Assembly (NCBI RefSeq): GCF_001679925.1
Contig: NZ_LYUZ01000079.1
Location: 1 to 52,721, forward strand
Reading direction: 5' to 3'
DNA length: 52,721 nucleotides
From: Leisingera sp. JC1
GTDB lineage: Bacteria > Pseudomonadota > Alphaproteobacteria > Rhodobacterales > Rhodobacteraceae
Shown piece by piece: positions 34,097-45,411 of the stretch. Below the pieces are notes generated by a model. The model ran no database searches and was not told the DNA's origin. It saw only the letters and a list, made by a program, of their open reading frames with translations. The translations under genes and the position numbers were made by a program. Every line of letters begins with the position of its first letter. Position 1 is the stretch's first letter.

Positions 34097-34172
34097 GCTT
34101 CAGCCTTTCTTTACGGCTTGCGGCCTATCCTGCCTCTGAATGATTGAGAAGAATCTTTTCTAGGGTGCGAGA

Positions 34173-35354
34173 ATGCCTCAAGACGATATGCTGGCGCTTC
34201 CGATGGATCTGGGCGGGGGCGGAATGGGCGGAATGGACATGGGCGATTTCGCCGCTCCGGCGCCTTTGGGCGGCTTGGATGCAGGCGGTCTCGGCGGCGG
34301 CATGGGCGGCGGTGCGCTCGCGAATCCTGCTGCGGCCTCCGGCCTCAGCGGCAAGGCCAAGGCCGCTATCATCGTCCGGCTTCTGCTGAACGAAGGCGCC
34401 GAGATCCCCCTGGAGGAACTGCCCGACGATCTGCAGCTGGAACTGACCCAGCAGATGGGCCGGATGCGGATTGTCGACCGGGAAACACTGAATTCCGTTG
34501 CCGGTGAATTTGCCGATCTGCTGGACAATGTCGGCCTGCATTTTCCCAACGGCCTGGCAGGCGCCTTGAGCGCGATGGAAGGCAAGATCAGCCGTCATAC
34601 CCACACCCGCCTGCGCCGCGAGGCTGGGGTGCGCCAGTTCGGCGACCCCTGGGAGCGGCTGAAGCAGCTGCCGCCTGAGGATCTGGCTGAACTGGCCCAG
34701 GCCGAAAGCACCGAGGTAGCGGCCGTGCTGTTGTCCAAGCTGGATACCGCGAAGGCAGCCCAGATGCTGATCCATCTGCCCGGACCGGTGGCCCGCCGCA
34801 TCACCTATGCAGTCAGCCAGACCGCCAATGTGACGCCGGACACAGTGGACCGCATCGGCCTGTCTCTGGCCGCTCAGGTGGAGGCGCGGCCTGATCTTGC
34901 GTTTGACCAGACACCTGGCCAGCGCCTGGGCGCCGTCCTGACGGAGGCTGCCGCGGCCAAGCGAGATGAGGTTCTGACAGCACTGGACGAGCAAGATGAG
35001 GAGTTCGCTGTTTCGGTGCGCAAGGCAATCTTTACCTATGCGCTGGTCTCCGAACGGATGAAACCGCTGGACGTGCCCAAGCTGATCCGGGTGCTGTCCC
35101 AGCCGGATCTGGTGACCGCCATTGCCTTTGCCACCGACGAGGAAGATGTCGCCACCTCCGAGTTTCTGCTCAAGAACATGTCGAGCCGGATGGCCGACAA
35201 CATCCGCGAAGAAGTGGCAGAGCGCGGGAAGGTCAAACGCAGCGATGGCGAGGCTGCCTACAGCCTGATTATCAGCGCCATGCGCGATCTGGTTTCCACC
35301 GGCGAAATTGAACTCAAGTCGGTAGAGGAAGATGAAGAGCAAGAGGGCGGCTGA
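34173..35354 (+). CDS. fliG: Orphan flagellar motor switch protein FliG
   Basis: The 393-residue protein carries the FliG middle and C-terminal domains: EQDEEFAVSVRKAIFTYAL, DVPKLIRVLSQPDLVTAI and the torque-helix region NMSSRMADNIREEVAERG with charged residues in the usual places. FliG forms the switch ring that contacts stator units. The N-terminus is unusual: residues about 12-48 are very rich in Gly, Met and Ala. No other flagellar gene is in the window. Length is longer than E. coli FliG (331). It may be the only FliG of the strain or a second copy; the window cannot decide. Confidence 0.88.
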   Translation: MPQDDMLALPMDLGGGGMGGMDMGDFAAPAPLGGLDAGGLGGGMGGGALANPAAASGLSGKAKAAIIVRLLLNEGAEIPLEELPDDLQLELTQQMGRMRIVDRETLNSVAGEFADLLDNVGLHFPNGLAGALSAMEGKISRHTHTRLRREAGVRQFGDPWERLKQLPPEDLAELAQAESTEVAAVLLSKLDTAKAAQMLIHLPGPVARRITYAVSQTANVTPDTVDRIGLSLAAQVEARPDLAFDQTPGQRLGAVLTEAAAAKRDEVLTALDEQDEEFAVSVRKAIFTYALVSERMKPLDVPKLIRVLSQPDLVTAIAFATDEEDVATSEFLLKNMSSRMADNIREEVAERGKVKRSDGEAAYSLIISAMRDLVSTGEIELKSVEEDEEQEGG

Positions 35355-35515
35355 TACACAGCAGACAGGCTTGCCGAAAAGCGCTGAACCGGGAGCCGGC
35401 TTCCCGCCGCAGCCGCCGTGCCGCATCACATTCGCGAGCTGCTTGTACCCGCTGCCGCGGCTGCGTATGATGCAGGCTTCCGGGCGCAGTTCCGCGCCGC
35501 AGATATCCAGACGCC

Positions 35516-36448
35516 ATGCCCGCAGATCCTTCCGAGCTCTCCACCTGGAGCCATGTCAAATATTTTGGCAGCAACCTGTTCCTGCGCGGCCTTCTGCTGG
35601 GCGCCGGGCTGGTGCCCTATCGCTTGCGTGTGCCGATGATGGGCCGCCTGGTCACTGCCATGGGGCGGCTAGCGCGCTTTGACAAGCGGGTGCGCGACAA
35701 CCTGAAACTTGTCAGCCCGGAATTGTCGGACCTGGACCCCGCTGATCTGTACCGCGACGTCAGCGACAACGCAGGCCGGATGATTGCGGAAATCTACGCA
35801 GGCAAGCCCTTTCACGAACGGGCCAGGTCCGCGCCTATCACCGGCCCTGGCCTGCAAGCCCTGGAAGCGGCCCGGGCAGAAGGCCGGCCGGTGCTGCTGG
35901 CCACCGCCCATTTTGGGAACTACGACGCGGCCCGCGCCGCGCTTGTGGCCCGCGGTCACGAGATGGGCGCCCTGTACCGCCGAATGGCCAACCCGTATTT
36001 CAACGAGCACTATGTTGACGCCATCAAGCAGAACGGCGAGCCGATGTTCGAACAGGGTAAACGCGGCATGGTGGAGCTGGTGCGTCACCTGAAAAAGGGC
36101 GGCATCGCTGCCATTGTCACTGATCTGCATGCCCAGGGCGGCCAGCTGGTCGACTTCTTCGGCAAGCCTGCTGTCACATCCACCGTGCCTGCGGAACTGG
36201 CGCTGAAATTCGGCGCTGCGCTGATCCCGGTCTATGCCGTGCGGCAGGAAAACGGTCTGGATTTCGAGATCGTGATGAACGCCGAGGTGCCGCCGTCAGA
36301 TCCGCTGGCCATGACCAAGGCTTTGAGCGCGGACCTGGAAGCAATTGTCCGCAAGCACACCGGACAGTGGTTCTGGATTCACCGCCGCTGGAAACCTTAT
36401 GTTCCGGTCGGCAAGGCAGCCCGGCAGGCGGAAAGCCCGGTGGACTGA
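35516..36448 (+). CDS. Lysophospholipid/lipid A acyltransferase family protein (LpxL-like)
   Basis: The 310-residue protein has the HX4D acyltransferase motif at H132-D137 (AHFGNYD), and the later segments TDLHAQGGQLVDFFGKPA and FWIHRRWK that mark the HtrB/LpxL family. These inner-membrane enzymes add secondary acyl chains to lipid A precursors. A hydrophobic stretch (about 20-37) may anchor it. The site before the ATG is weak. It is convergent with the DUF1223 gene, with 9 bp between. Confidence 0.9.
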   Translation: MPADPSELSTWSHVKYFGSNLFLRGLLLGAGLVPYRLRVPMMGRLVTAMGRLARFDKRVRDNLKLVSPELSDLDPADLYRDVSDNAGRMIAEIYAGKPFHERARSAPITGPGLQALEAARAEGRPVLLATAHFGNYDAARAALVARGHEMGALYRRMANPYFNEHYVDAIKQNGEPMFEQGKRGMVELVRHLKKGGIAAIVTDLHAQGGQLVDFFGKPAVTSTVPAELALKFGAALIPVYAVRQENGLDFEIVMNAEVPPSDPLAMTKALSADLEAIVRKHTGQWFWIHRRWKPYVPVGKAARQAESPVD

Positions 36449-36457
36449 AGCGGGTGT

Positions 36458-37159
36458 TCAATCCGCCCGTGCGGCTGCGATAATCTTGCCGAAGGGTGCG
36501 GCCTGGACCAGAACAGCGGCGGGATTGCTGCCTGGCGCGGGAACAGAAATCTCCAGACTGCCGGCACCGTCCCAATTTGCCGCGACTTGCCAGTCCTCCA
36601 CTACATTGGCGTAAGTGAAAGATTTTCCCGCAAGTTCGCCCCGGGTAATGCTGACCTTGCGCTGCGGAGTGAACCGCACCAGCTGCACAAGAAAGGGCCC
36701 GGAATCCATTTGCACTCGCGGCTCCAGCCGGATCACCAGATCCCCGCCTGCCCGGCTGACGCTCAACGATACCGGGCGCGGCGTTTTCCGGTGCCGGGCA
36801 ATGGCATTTTCAACCGCCAGCGCATCAGCGCCGACCACGTCGTCCTGCCCCATAATGATCATCTGCGGGGTATAAATCATCCGCCGCCCGCCCGCATGGG
36901 CATACCCCTTCTGCCGCTTGGTATGTGACGGATCGGCGAACTTATCCTTCCAGCCGATGTAGTCCCAGTAATCCACGTGCAGCGCCAGCGGCAGAACATC
37001 CTGCCGCGCCGCAAGCTCATGCAGCAGCGCGTCGGCGGGCGGGCAGGACGAACAGCCCTGCGAGGTATAGAGTTCAACCACAACAGGCTCATCTGCGGAT
37101 TGGCCGTAAACCGGCATGGCAAGGCCCAGCATGGCCACGATCGGTAGCAGGAATTTCAT
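36458..37159 (-). CDS. DUF1223 secreted thioredoxin-like protein
   Basis: The 233-residue protein has a signal peptide (MKFLLPIV to VYGQ) and begins its mature part with VVVELYTSQGCSSCPPAD, where C36 and C39 form the CxxC motif of the DUF1223 family. The fold is related to thioredoxin; biochemical role is unknown. GAAGG precedes the ATG. It is divergent from acnA. Confidence 0.9.
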   Translation of the reverse strand: MKFLLPIVAMLGLAMPVYGQSADEPVVVELYTSQGCSSCPPADALLHELAARQDVLPLALHVDYWDYIGWKDKFADPSHTKRQKGYAHAGGRRMIYTPQMIIMGQDDVVGADALAVENAIARHRKTPRPVSLSVSRAGGDLVIRLEPRVQMDSGPFLVQLVRFTPQRKVSITRGELAGKSFTYANVVEDWQVAANWDGAGSLEISVPAPGSNPAAVLVQAAPFGKIIAAARAD

Positions 37160-37252
37160 GAATCGCCTTCTCTGTGTGTCAGGCATCAGGTCTAAAGACT
37201 TGCCTGCAAACAGGCCAATCAATCATTTTTGAGGGCAGCATGAGGCACTGCT

Positions 37253-37282
37253 TTGCAAAAAATGTGTACAATCGCATACAAA
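37253..37282 (+). promoter_or_regulatory. Candidate acnA promoter
   Basis: TTGCAA and TACAAA are separated by 18 bp, in an AT-rich patch about 100 bp before acnA. The patch also holds a TGTA-N8-TACA dyad overlapping the -10 box, which could be an operator. Confidence 0.3.
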
Positions 37283-37382
37283 AGTGCCGCCTGCGGCGTT
37301 TGGGCTATTGAATGCTTCATCTTCCTCATGCATTTAGCAGGCAGCGAATTCCCGGATTTCAAATTCTTGAGGGAGGCCAACC

Positions 37383-40070
<2,688 letters not shown>

Positions 40071-40092
40071 GACCTGCCGGACTGAACAATTG

Positions 40093-40119
40093 AACATGCA
40101 CCCTGCGGGGGTGCATGTT
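40093..40119 (+). terminator. acnA terminator
   Basis: A perfect 11-bp stem AACATGCACCC/GGGTGCATGTT is followed by TCCATTTTG, 22 bp after the acnA stop. Confidence 0.8.
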
Positions 40120-40309
40120 TCCATTTTGCTGCAAAATCCCGGGCCAACATACCGGGAGCCAGCCGCAACAACGTATCCTGGATACAATTCAGACGTGCAA
40201 TTTACAGTTGCTTTACCGGCTGTACGGCCCGGCCCGCTTGTGCAAATGTGTTTTTGAAATACACCTTCCTGCTGTGTGCGACGACCAACGAAAGGCTGGA
40301 TGCCCGCGT

Positions 40310-40594
40310 ATGAAAGAGGCCGTTTTTGCAGTCATTTACCCTGACGCGGACACTTTCGAAGCTCATGCTGAAGCGGTGCTGGAAATGCTTCCGGGCACCC
40401 GGGATTTTCCCGGCTGCATAGAGGCGCATGTCGGTATAAACCGCGAACGTTGTGAGATCGGGGTATTCCACCTGTGGGAGTCGCCGGAGCACCTGAACCG
40501 GTACCTCGACTGGCGCGCTGAACGTGGCGATCTTGATGCCCGCAGCGCAACCATGCGGCGGGAGCAGGATTTCCGGACATTTTCCGTTCCTTAG
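40310..40594 (+). CDS. Putative ABM-family monooxygenase (YgiN-like)
   Basis: The 94-residue protein has the ferredoxin-like dimeric alpha/beta barrel pattern: a first strand MKEAVFAVIYP, then LPGTRDFPGCIEAHVGIN and the strand-helix FHLWESPEHLNRYLDW. This suits the antibiotic biosynthesis monooxygenase family, which acts on quinone-like substrates without cofactor. The chosen ATG has AAAGG about 14 bp upstream, which is rather far. Confidence 0.72.
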   Translation: MKEAVFAVIYPDADTFEAHAEAVLEMLPGTRDFPGCIEAHVGINRERCEIGVFHLWESPEHLNRYLDWRAERGDLDARSATMRREQDFRTFSVP

Positions 40595-40691
40595 CGGCGG
40601 GTGCTCCCCAAGACCGCGCGCTATACAGGAACCACAGGACGATCAGCGGCACGTTTACCGCGCCACTGATCCGTTTTCGGAGCCGGCCAGC

Positions 40692-41312
40692 TCAGTACGC
40701 CGCAGTAAATATCTGCCGGGGGTGTTTGGGCTGCTCCACCTCATCCATCAGGGCCACGGCATAGTCTTCTGCAGAAATCCGGCTGTTGCCGTCTGCGTCA
40801 GTCAGAAAGCTGCGGCCACCCAGCCGGAAAGTGCCTGTCCGCTCCCCCGGCTCAATCAGGCCGGCCGGAGCCAGAACAGTGAAATCCAAATCGCTCCCGG
40901 CGATCTTTTCATACGCCTGGCGCATGCCCTGCGCCTCGGCCCGGTAGGCCTCCGGCACCACATCTGCAACCGGCGAACCATCCGGCAGGTTGAGCGATCC
41001 GGCGCCGCCGACCAGAACCAGCCGCTGCCCCTTCAGGCCGGCGATCAGCGCATCGGCATAGGCGTTGGCCTCTGCGATGGCATCCCCTGTGCTGCGCGGA
41101 CTGACGGCGCTGATGGTCACATCCGCTTGCGCCGCAAGAACAGCAAGACGTGCCGTGTCAGCTGCATCCAGTTCTTCGGTGCGCAGGCCGTCTTTCTCCT
41201 GCACCCTGGCCGGGTTCCGAACCGCAGCAATGACCTCATGCCCCCGGTTCAGCGCTTCCTGGGTGACACGCGACCCGATCATTCCGGTGGCGCCGATAAT
41301 CAGCAGTTTCAT
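40692..41312 (-). CDS. NAD(P)-binding oxidoreductase (NmrA/SDR-like)
   Basis: The 206-residue protein has the Rossmann motif GATGMIG at 7-13 and a later segment VLVGGAGSLNLPDG; it lacks the YxxxK catalytic pair of classic SDRs. Related proteins act as NADH-flavin or quinone reductases or as redox sensors. GAGGAAG precedes the ATG. It is divergent from an HxlR regulator with an operator-like dyad in between, which suggests that regulator controls it. Confidence 0.88.
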   Translation of the reverse strand: MKLLIIGATGMIGSRVTQEALNRGHEVIAAVRNPARVQEKDGLRTEELDAADTARLAVLAAQADVTISAVSPRSTGDAIAEANAYADALIAGLKGQRLVLVGGAGSLNLPDGSPVADVVPEAYRAEAQGMRQAYEKIAGSDLDFTVLAPAGLIEPGERTGTFRLGGRSFLTDADGNSRISAEDYAVALMDEVEQPKHPRQIFTAAY

Positions 41313-41327
41313 CCTGCTTCCTCTTCG

Positions 41328-41347
41328 TCCTATAGTTACTAATAGGA
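41328..41347. promoter_or_regulatory. Operator-like dyad between HxlR regulator and oxidoreductase
   Basis: Arms TCCTAT and ATAGGA enclose AGTTACTA, whose TAGTTACTA core is itself a dyad. On the minus strand CTATAGG overlaps a likely -10 box of the oxidoreductase gene. HxlR-family sites usually contain paired GTA/TAC or TAGT/ACTA halves, so this fits. Confidence 0.5.
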
Positions 41348-41419
41348 ACCACTTAGGCGCCCTGCCTGTTCGCCGGAATACGCATTTGTTTGTCACATGG
41401 TTACCTGAAAGGAACCGCC

Positions 41420-41791
41420 ATGAGCCGCCGCCGCGCCGTAGACTACGACTGCCCTGTCCGGGACGTTTTGGACCGGATCGGCGATGCCTGGTCGGTTCTG
41501 CTGATCATCGAGCTGGCTAAAGCCCCCTGCCGTTTCAACGCCTTGCGGCGGGTAGTTGACGGGATTTCCCAGCGGATGCTGGCGGTGACGCTGCGCAATC
41601 TGGAACGCGACGGGCTGGTCAGCCGCACGGTGCTGGACCTGTCGCCGCCGCAGGTCGAATACGCGCTGACAGCGCGCGGCAGGTCATTGCACGGAACAAT
41701 CGGCCAGCTGGCAGACTGGGCGGACAGCAACCAGCCGGCAATCCGCGCCTCCCGCGCGAACTACGATGCGGCACACGGAGCCAAAAGGTGA
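41420..41791 (+). CDS. HxlR-family transcriptional regulator
   Basis: The 123-residue winged-helix protein has the HxlR signature: C11 in [34 protein letters not shown] and [15 protein letters not shown]. The N-terminal Cys is the redox-sensing residue in YodB/HypR-type members, which respond to quinones and electrophiles. AAAGGA lies 7 bp before the ATG. Its divergent neighbour is a putative quinone or flavin reductase, a common pairing. Confidence 0.92.
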   Translation: MSRRRAVDYDCPVRDVLDRIGDAWSVLLIIELAKAPCRFNALRRVVDGISQRMLAVTLRNLERDGLVSRTVLDLSPPQVEYALTARGRSLHGTIGQLADWADSNQPAIRASRANYDAAHGAKR

Positions 41792-41866
41792 CGCCGCTTT
41801 CCGCGCACAGGAACTGTTCGCGGCCTGATAATTGCATCATCCCCGCGGACGGCAAATACTGGCAGC

Positions 41867-42205
41867 ATGAGACAGACAGACAGCATCAAGAGCTACCACG
41901 CCCATATCTATTTTGACGCGGCAACCAAGGAGCAGGCCCGAAAACTGTGCCAGCAGGCAGCAGAACAGTTTGCCGTTGAAATGGGCCGGTTCCACCAAAA
42001 GAACGTCGGGCCCCATCCCATGTGGTCCTGCCAGCTGGCTGCCACACCGGAGCAATTCGCCATGCTGCTTCCATGGCTGGCGCTGAACCGGAACGGGCTG
42101 ATTGTCTTTGCCCATCCTGAGACCGGCGATGAGCTGGCCGATCACTGCGATCACGCAATCTGGCTCGGCACCGGGATGCAGCTGGACCTCTCAGTCTTCG
42201 ATTGA
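41867..42205 (+). CDS. DOPA 4,5-dioxygenase family protein
   Basis: The 112-residue protein matches the DOPA_dioxygen family: YHAHIYFD, VEMGRFHQKNVGPHPMWSCQ, FAHPETGDELADH. The conserved His residues (in HAH, GRFH and GPHP) are likely iron ligands for extradiol ring opening of a catechol. The physiological substrate in bacteria is not known. The ribosome binding site is weak. It is convergent with ccmG, 7 bp apart. Confidence 0.9.
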   Translation: MRQTDSIKSYHAHIYFDAATKEQARKLCQQAAEQFAVEMGRFHQKNVGPHPMWSCQLAATPEQFAMLLPWLALNRNGLIVFAHPETGDELADHCDHAIWLGTGMQLDLSVFD

Positions 42206-42212
42206 GCCGCCG

Positions 42213-42752
42213 TTATTGCTCCGCCGCCCGTTCCATCGCCGGGCGCAGGGTGCTTTCGATCACCCGCTGGGTGATGGGGCCGGCAAAGCGCAGCACGATC
42301 TTGCCATTGCCGTCCACCACATAGGTCTCCGGCACGCCATATAGGCCCCAGTCGATTGCCATCCGGCCCTTCTCGTCCCGGCCGATCGCTGAATAGGGAT
42401 CACCCAGCTCGTTCAGGAAGGACACGGCATTGGCGAGCTGGTCCTTGTAGTTGACGCCGTAGACCGGAATGCCTTCCTTGGACAGCGCCTCGAGGTTCGG
42501 GTGCTCTGCCCGGCAGGGTGCGCACCAGCTGGCCCAGTAGTTCACCAGCTTCACATTTCCGTCGCGCAGAGTCTCGTCGGTGAACATCTCCTTGCCCGGA
42601 AATTCGTCCAGCACCACCGGCGGCGCGGGCTGGCCTTCGCGGGCGGACGGCAGGCTGTTCGGGTCCTCGCGGAACATGCCGACCAGGGCCAGGCCGACAA
42701 AGCCTGCAAACACGACGCCGGGCACCGCCATCAGCGGAGAGATCTTAGCCAT
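42213..42752 (-). CDS. ccmG: Cytochrome c maturation thiol:disulfide oxidoreductase CcmG/DsbE
   Basis: The 179-residue protein has one N-terminal membrane anchor (about 8-26) and a periplasmic thioredoxin domain with the WCAPC motif (C77, C80) and cis-Pro region YGVPETYVVD. It keeps the cysteines of apocytochrome c reduced for heme attachment. Its ATG overlaps the stop codon region of ccmD. It is the last gene of the ccmABCDG run; ccmE, ccmF and ccmH are not in the window. Confidence 0.97.
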   Translation of the reverse strand: MAKISPLMAVPGVVFAGFVGLALVGMFREDPNSLPSAREGQPAPPVVLDEFPGKEMFTDETLRDGNVKLVNYWASWCAPCRAEHPNLEALSKEGIPVYGVNYKDQLANAVSFLNELGDPYSAIGRDEKGRMAIDWGLYGVPETYVVDGNGKIVLRFAGPITQRVIESTLRPAMERAAEQ

Positions 42753-42900
42753 TGCGCTTCATCCGGGTTTCCAGGGTTTCCATCTCCCGGCGCACCTTTC
42801 GGCCGCGCAGGATCGTCAGCACCACCAGTCCCGCCAGCAGCAACAGCGAGGCACCATAAGCCGACAGCACCGTATCGGCGTATTTTCCAAGATCGGGCAT
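42745..42900 (-). CDS. ccmD: Heme exporter protein CcmD
   Basis: This 51-residue protein starts MPDLGKYADTVLSAYG, has one transmembrane segment (about 14-32) and a charged tail (RGRKVRREMETLETRMKR). CcmD holds CcmC and heme-loaded CcmE in the ABC release complex. The start codon overlaps the ccmC stop (TGATG), and its end overlaps the ccmG start by 8 bp, so the three genes are translationally coupled. Confidence 0.93.
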   Translation of the reverse strand: MPDLGKYADTVLSAYGASLLLLAGLVVLTILRGRKVRREMETLETRMKRNG

Positions 42901-43631
42901 CAGGCCTCCAGCCGTTCGCGCGCCATCAAAGCCTTGATGCGGCGGGCGCGGATTTCAGTTCCGGTGCGGTAGAGCACCAAGGCAAGGAACAAGAGCACAA
43001 ACCCTGCCATGCAGACGTAGAGCGGCGAGGAGAATGCATCGTGCACGTTCTCCTTTTCATCGAGCGACAGCGACGCGCCTTGATGCAGCCCCTGGTTCCA
43101 AAAGTTCACCGCATAGCGGCTGAGCACGGCAAAGACCGAGCCCACCAGGCAGAGGATCGAGGTCAGGTCAGCGGCGGTATCCGGGTTGTCGATTGCCTCC
43201 CACAGGGCGATGTAGCCGAGGTAGAACAGGAACAGCACCAGGAAGGACGTCAGACGCGGGTCCCAAGCCCACCAGGTGCCCCACATCGGCTGGCCCCAGA
43301 TCGCGCCGGTGATCAGCGCAATCACGGTCATCACCACTCCCACCGGCGCGGCGGCGCGGGCGGCCAGCGCGCTGACGTGGTGTCGGCGGATCACCCAGAC
43401 AAGCGAGGCAACCAGCATCATGAACCACGCATTGATCGCCATCAGGGCTGACGGCACATGCAGGAAGATGATCTTGACGGTGGAGCCCTGCCGGTAATCG
43501 TCCGGCGTGAAGAAGAATCCCCAGATAAGGCCAACGGTGATCAGCACCGCAGAGCTGACCCAGAGGGCCGGTATCACCTTTTCGGAGGTGGCCAGAAACT
43601 TCTTCGGGTTGGCGTATTCCCAGATCGACAT
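42900..43631 (-). CDS. ccmC: Heme-handling protein CcmC
   Basis: The 243-residue integral membrane protein has six predicted helices and the tryptophan-rich periplasmic loop WGQPMWGTWWAWDPR (112-126). H58 and H183 are the probable heme ligands. It loads heme onto CcmE. The gap to ccmB is 56 bp. The ribosome binding site is weak. Confidence 0.97.
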   Translation of the reverse strand: MSIWEYANPKKFLATSEKVIPALWVSSAVLITVGLIWGFFFTPDDYRQGSTVKIIFLHVPSALMAINAWFMMLVASLVWVIRRHHVSALAARAAAPVGVVMTVIALITGAIWGQPMWGTWWAWDPRLTSFLVLFLFYLGYIALWEAIDNPDTAADLTSILCLVGSVFAVLSRYAVNFWNQGLHQGASLSLDEKENVHDAFSSPLYVCMAGFVLLFLALVLYRTGTEIRARRIKALMARERLEA

Positions 43632-43687
43632 GTTGGCTATTTAGCTCTTGTTCTCGGGTTTCTCAATTCACGGGTCCGGCAAATGTC

Positions 43688-44344
43688 CTAACGCAAATTG
43701 ACGCGCAGGACGGCGGCGCTGGCAAAGGGCAGCAAAGCGATGGAGGCGGCGGAGATGCCGGCCAGCAGCAACAGCGGCGTCTGCACCGTCATGCCCTCGG
43801 CCCCGCGGCGGGCGACCTCGGAGCCGAAGATCAGCGTCGGCACATACAGCGGCATCACCAAGAGCGACATCAGCAGACCGCCGCGTTTCAGTCCCACGGT
43901 CAGCGCGGCGCCGAAGGTGCCGATGACAGAGAGCGCCGGCGTGCCCAGAAGCAGGGAGATCACCAGCCACTGGAAGCCCTGCAGCGGCAGGTTCAGCAGA
44001 ACGCCCAGCACCGGCGCCGCCAGCACCAGCGGCAGGCCGGTGGTGATCCAATGCGCCAGTGCTTTGATCGTGACGGTGCTTTCCAGCGGCAACGGCGCGG
44101 TGGCCAGGAGGTCGAGCGAGCCGTCCTCCCAATCCAGCGCCAACAGCCTGTCCAGCGACAGCAAGCAAGCAAGCAAAGCGCCCAGCCACAAAACGCCCGG
44201 GGCAATTCGGGACAGCAGTTCCGGCTGCGGCCCGACAGAGAATGGCACCATCACGGTCACGATCAGAAAGAACGCAAGGCCGAGGCCAAAACCGCCGCCC
44301 GCGCGGAAGGCGAGCCTCAGATCCCGCAGGAGAAGCGCAATCAC
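43688..44344 (-). CDS. ccmB: Heme exporter permease CcmB
   Basis: The 218-residue protein has six hydrophobic segments and the family N-terminus [15 protein letters not shown]. It forms the membrane part of the CcmAB transporter that releases holo-CcmE. It starts with GTG, overlapping the ccmA stop by 4 bp (GTGA), with GGAGG just upstream inside ccmA. Confidence 0.96.
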   Translation of the reverse strand: MIALLLRDLRLAFRAGGGFGLGLAFFLIVTVMVPFSVGPQPELLSRIAPGVLWLGALLACLLSLDRLLALDWEDGSLDLLATAPLPLESTVTIKALAHWITTGLPLVLAAPVLGVLLNLPLQGFQWLVISLLLGTPALSVIGTFGAALTVGLKRGGLLMSLLVMPLYVPTLIFGSEVARRGAEGMTVQTPLLLLAGISAASIALLPFASAAVLRVNLR

Positions 44345-44955
44345 AGGAAGCCTCCGTCAAAATCGTCGATCTCCGGCGGCTTGGCCTTGTAGGGGCCGAC
44401 ATCCAACACTTCCGCCTCCAGCCCGAGATCGATATGGGTGGCAATCAGAGCAGAGCCGCCCTGCCCCAGATGCGCCCGCACGGCATCGGCGAACATCGAA
44501 ACGGAGTTTGTATCAAGGCTCACCGTCGGCTCGTCCATGATCCAGATGGGACGGCCCGTGACCAGCATCCGGCTAAGGCCAAGGCGGCGTTTCTGTCCTG
44601 CCGACAGCGCACCCGCCTGCCGGTCGCGCAGGGATTGCAGATCAAACCCATCAAGCGCCTTTTCAATGCCGTTACGCCCAAAGACACTAGCCCAGAAGGT
44701 CAGGTTCTCTGCCACCGTCAACGTCGGCTTCAGCCCGTCGGAATGGGCGGCATAGGCAATCTGGTCCTCAGCGCCCTCAACCCGGCCTTTCAGCGGTGGC
44801 TGCAGGCCTGCGACGGTGCGCAGCAGCGTGGTCTTGCCGATGCCGTTGGGTCCGCGCAGGATCAGCGCCTTGCCGGACTCCAGCGAAAAGCTCAGGCCCT
44901 CCAGCACCGGGGTGCCGCCGCGGGCCACGCCCAGATCCGTCACAATCAATGTCAT
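44341..44955 (-). CDS. ccmA: Heme exporter ATP-binding protein CcmA
   Basis: The 204-residue ABC ATPase has Walker [10 protein letters not shown], signature LSAGQKRR and Walker B IWIMDEP with a following H loop (ATHIDLG). It is the first ccm gene here, 91 bp downstream of the Mth938-domain gene, and overlaps ccmB. Confidence 0.96.
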   Translation of the reverse strand: MTLIVTDLGVARGGTPVLEGLSFSLESGKALILRGPNGIGKTTLLRTVAGLQPPLKGRVEGAEDQIAYAAHSDGLKPTLTVAENLTFWASVFGRNGIEKALDGFDLQSLRDRQAGALSAGQKRRLGLSRMLVTGRPIWIMDEPTVSLDTNSVSMFADAVRAHLGQGGSALIATHIDLGLEAEVLDVGPYKAKPPEIDDFDGGFL

Positions 44956-45046
44956 GAAGTTCGCTTATCCCATTGCTCCGGCGCATGAAAAGACCATTCA
45001 ACAGATGCCCGCTTTGCGGCAGGTCAAATACATCGGAAATTCATCT

Positions 45047-45400
45047 TCAGACCGGCAGCGCGGCCAAAGCAATCCTCCGCCCCTCGGACAGCAGCACATT
45101 GTATGTCCGGCAGGCAGCGGGAGAATTCATCGCCTCGACGCCCAGCCCTGCGTCCTCCAGCGCCTTGCGCAGATCTGCCGGGATATGGGCAATCTCAGGT
45201 CCGGTACCGATGAACAGCACATCAATCTCTCCGGCAAGCGCCAGCAGCGACTCAGCGTCGGCCATGCCGCCCCAACCAGCCGTGCCAGCCGCCGAGGTCA
45301 GCACTGCGCTCTGGTGCACATTGCCGCCGATGCGGAAGAACCCCTCGCCATAGCCGTCAATGGGCTGCGCATCGGAATAACTCACTTCGTTCAGGCGCAT
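45047..45400 (-). CDS. Mth938-like domain protein (DUF498)
   Basis: The 117-residue protein belongs to the Mth938/NDUFAF3 family, with VLFIGTGPEIAHIP and GLGVEAMNSPAACRTYNVLLSEGR as hallmarks. In mitochondria the relative assists complex I assembly; in bacteria it often sits next to secDF, as here. AAAGGA precedes the ATG. It is 11 bp downstream of the TauE-type gene. Confidence 0.93.
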   Translation of the reverse strand: MRLNEVSYSDAQPIDGYGEGFFRIGGNVHQSAVLTSAAGTAGWGGMADAESLLALAGEIDVLFIGTGPEIAHIPADLRKALEDAGLGVEAMNSPAACRTYNVLLSEGRRIALAALPV

Positions 45401-45411
45401 GGGCGGTCCTT

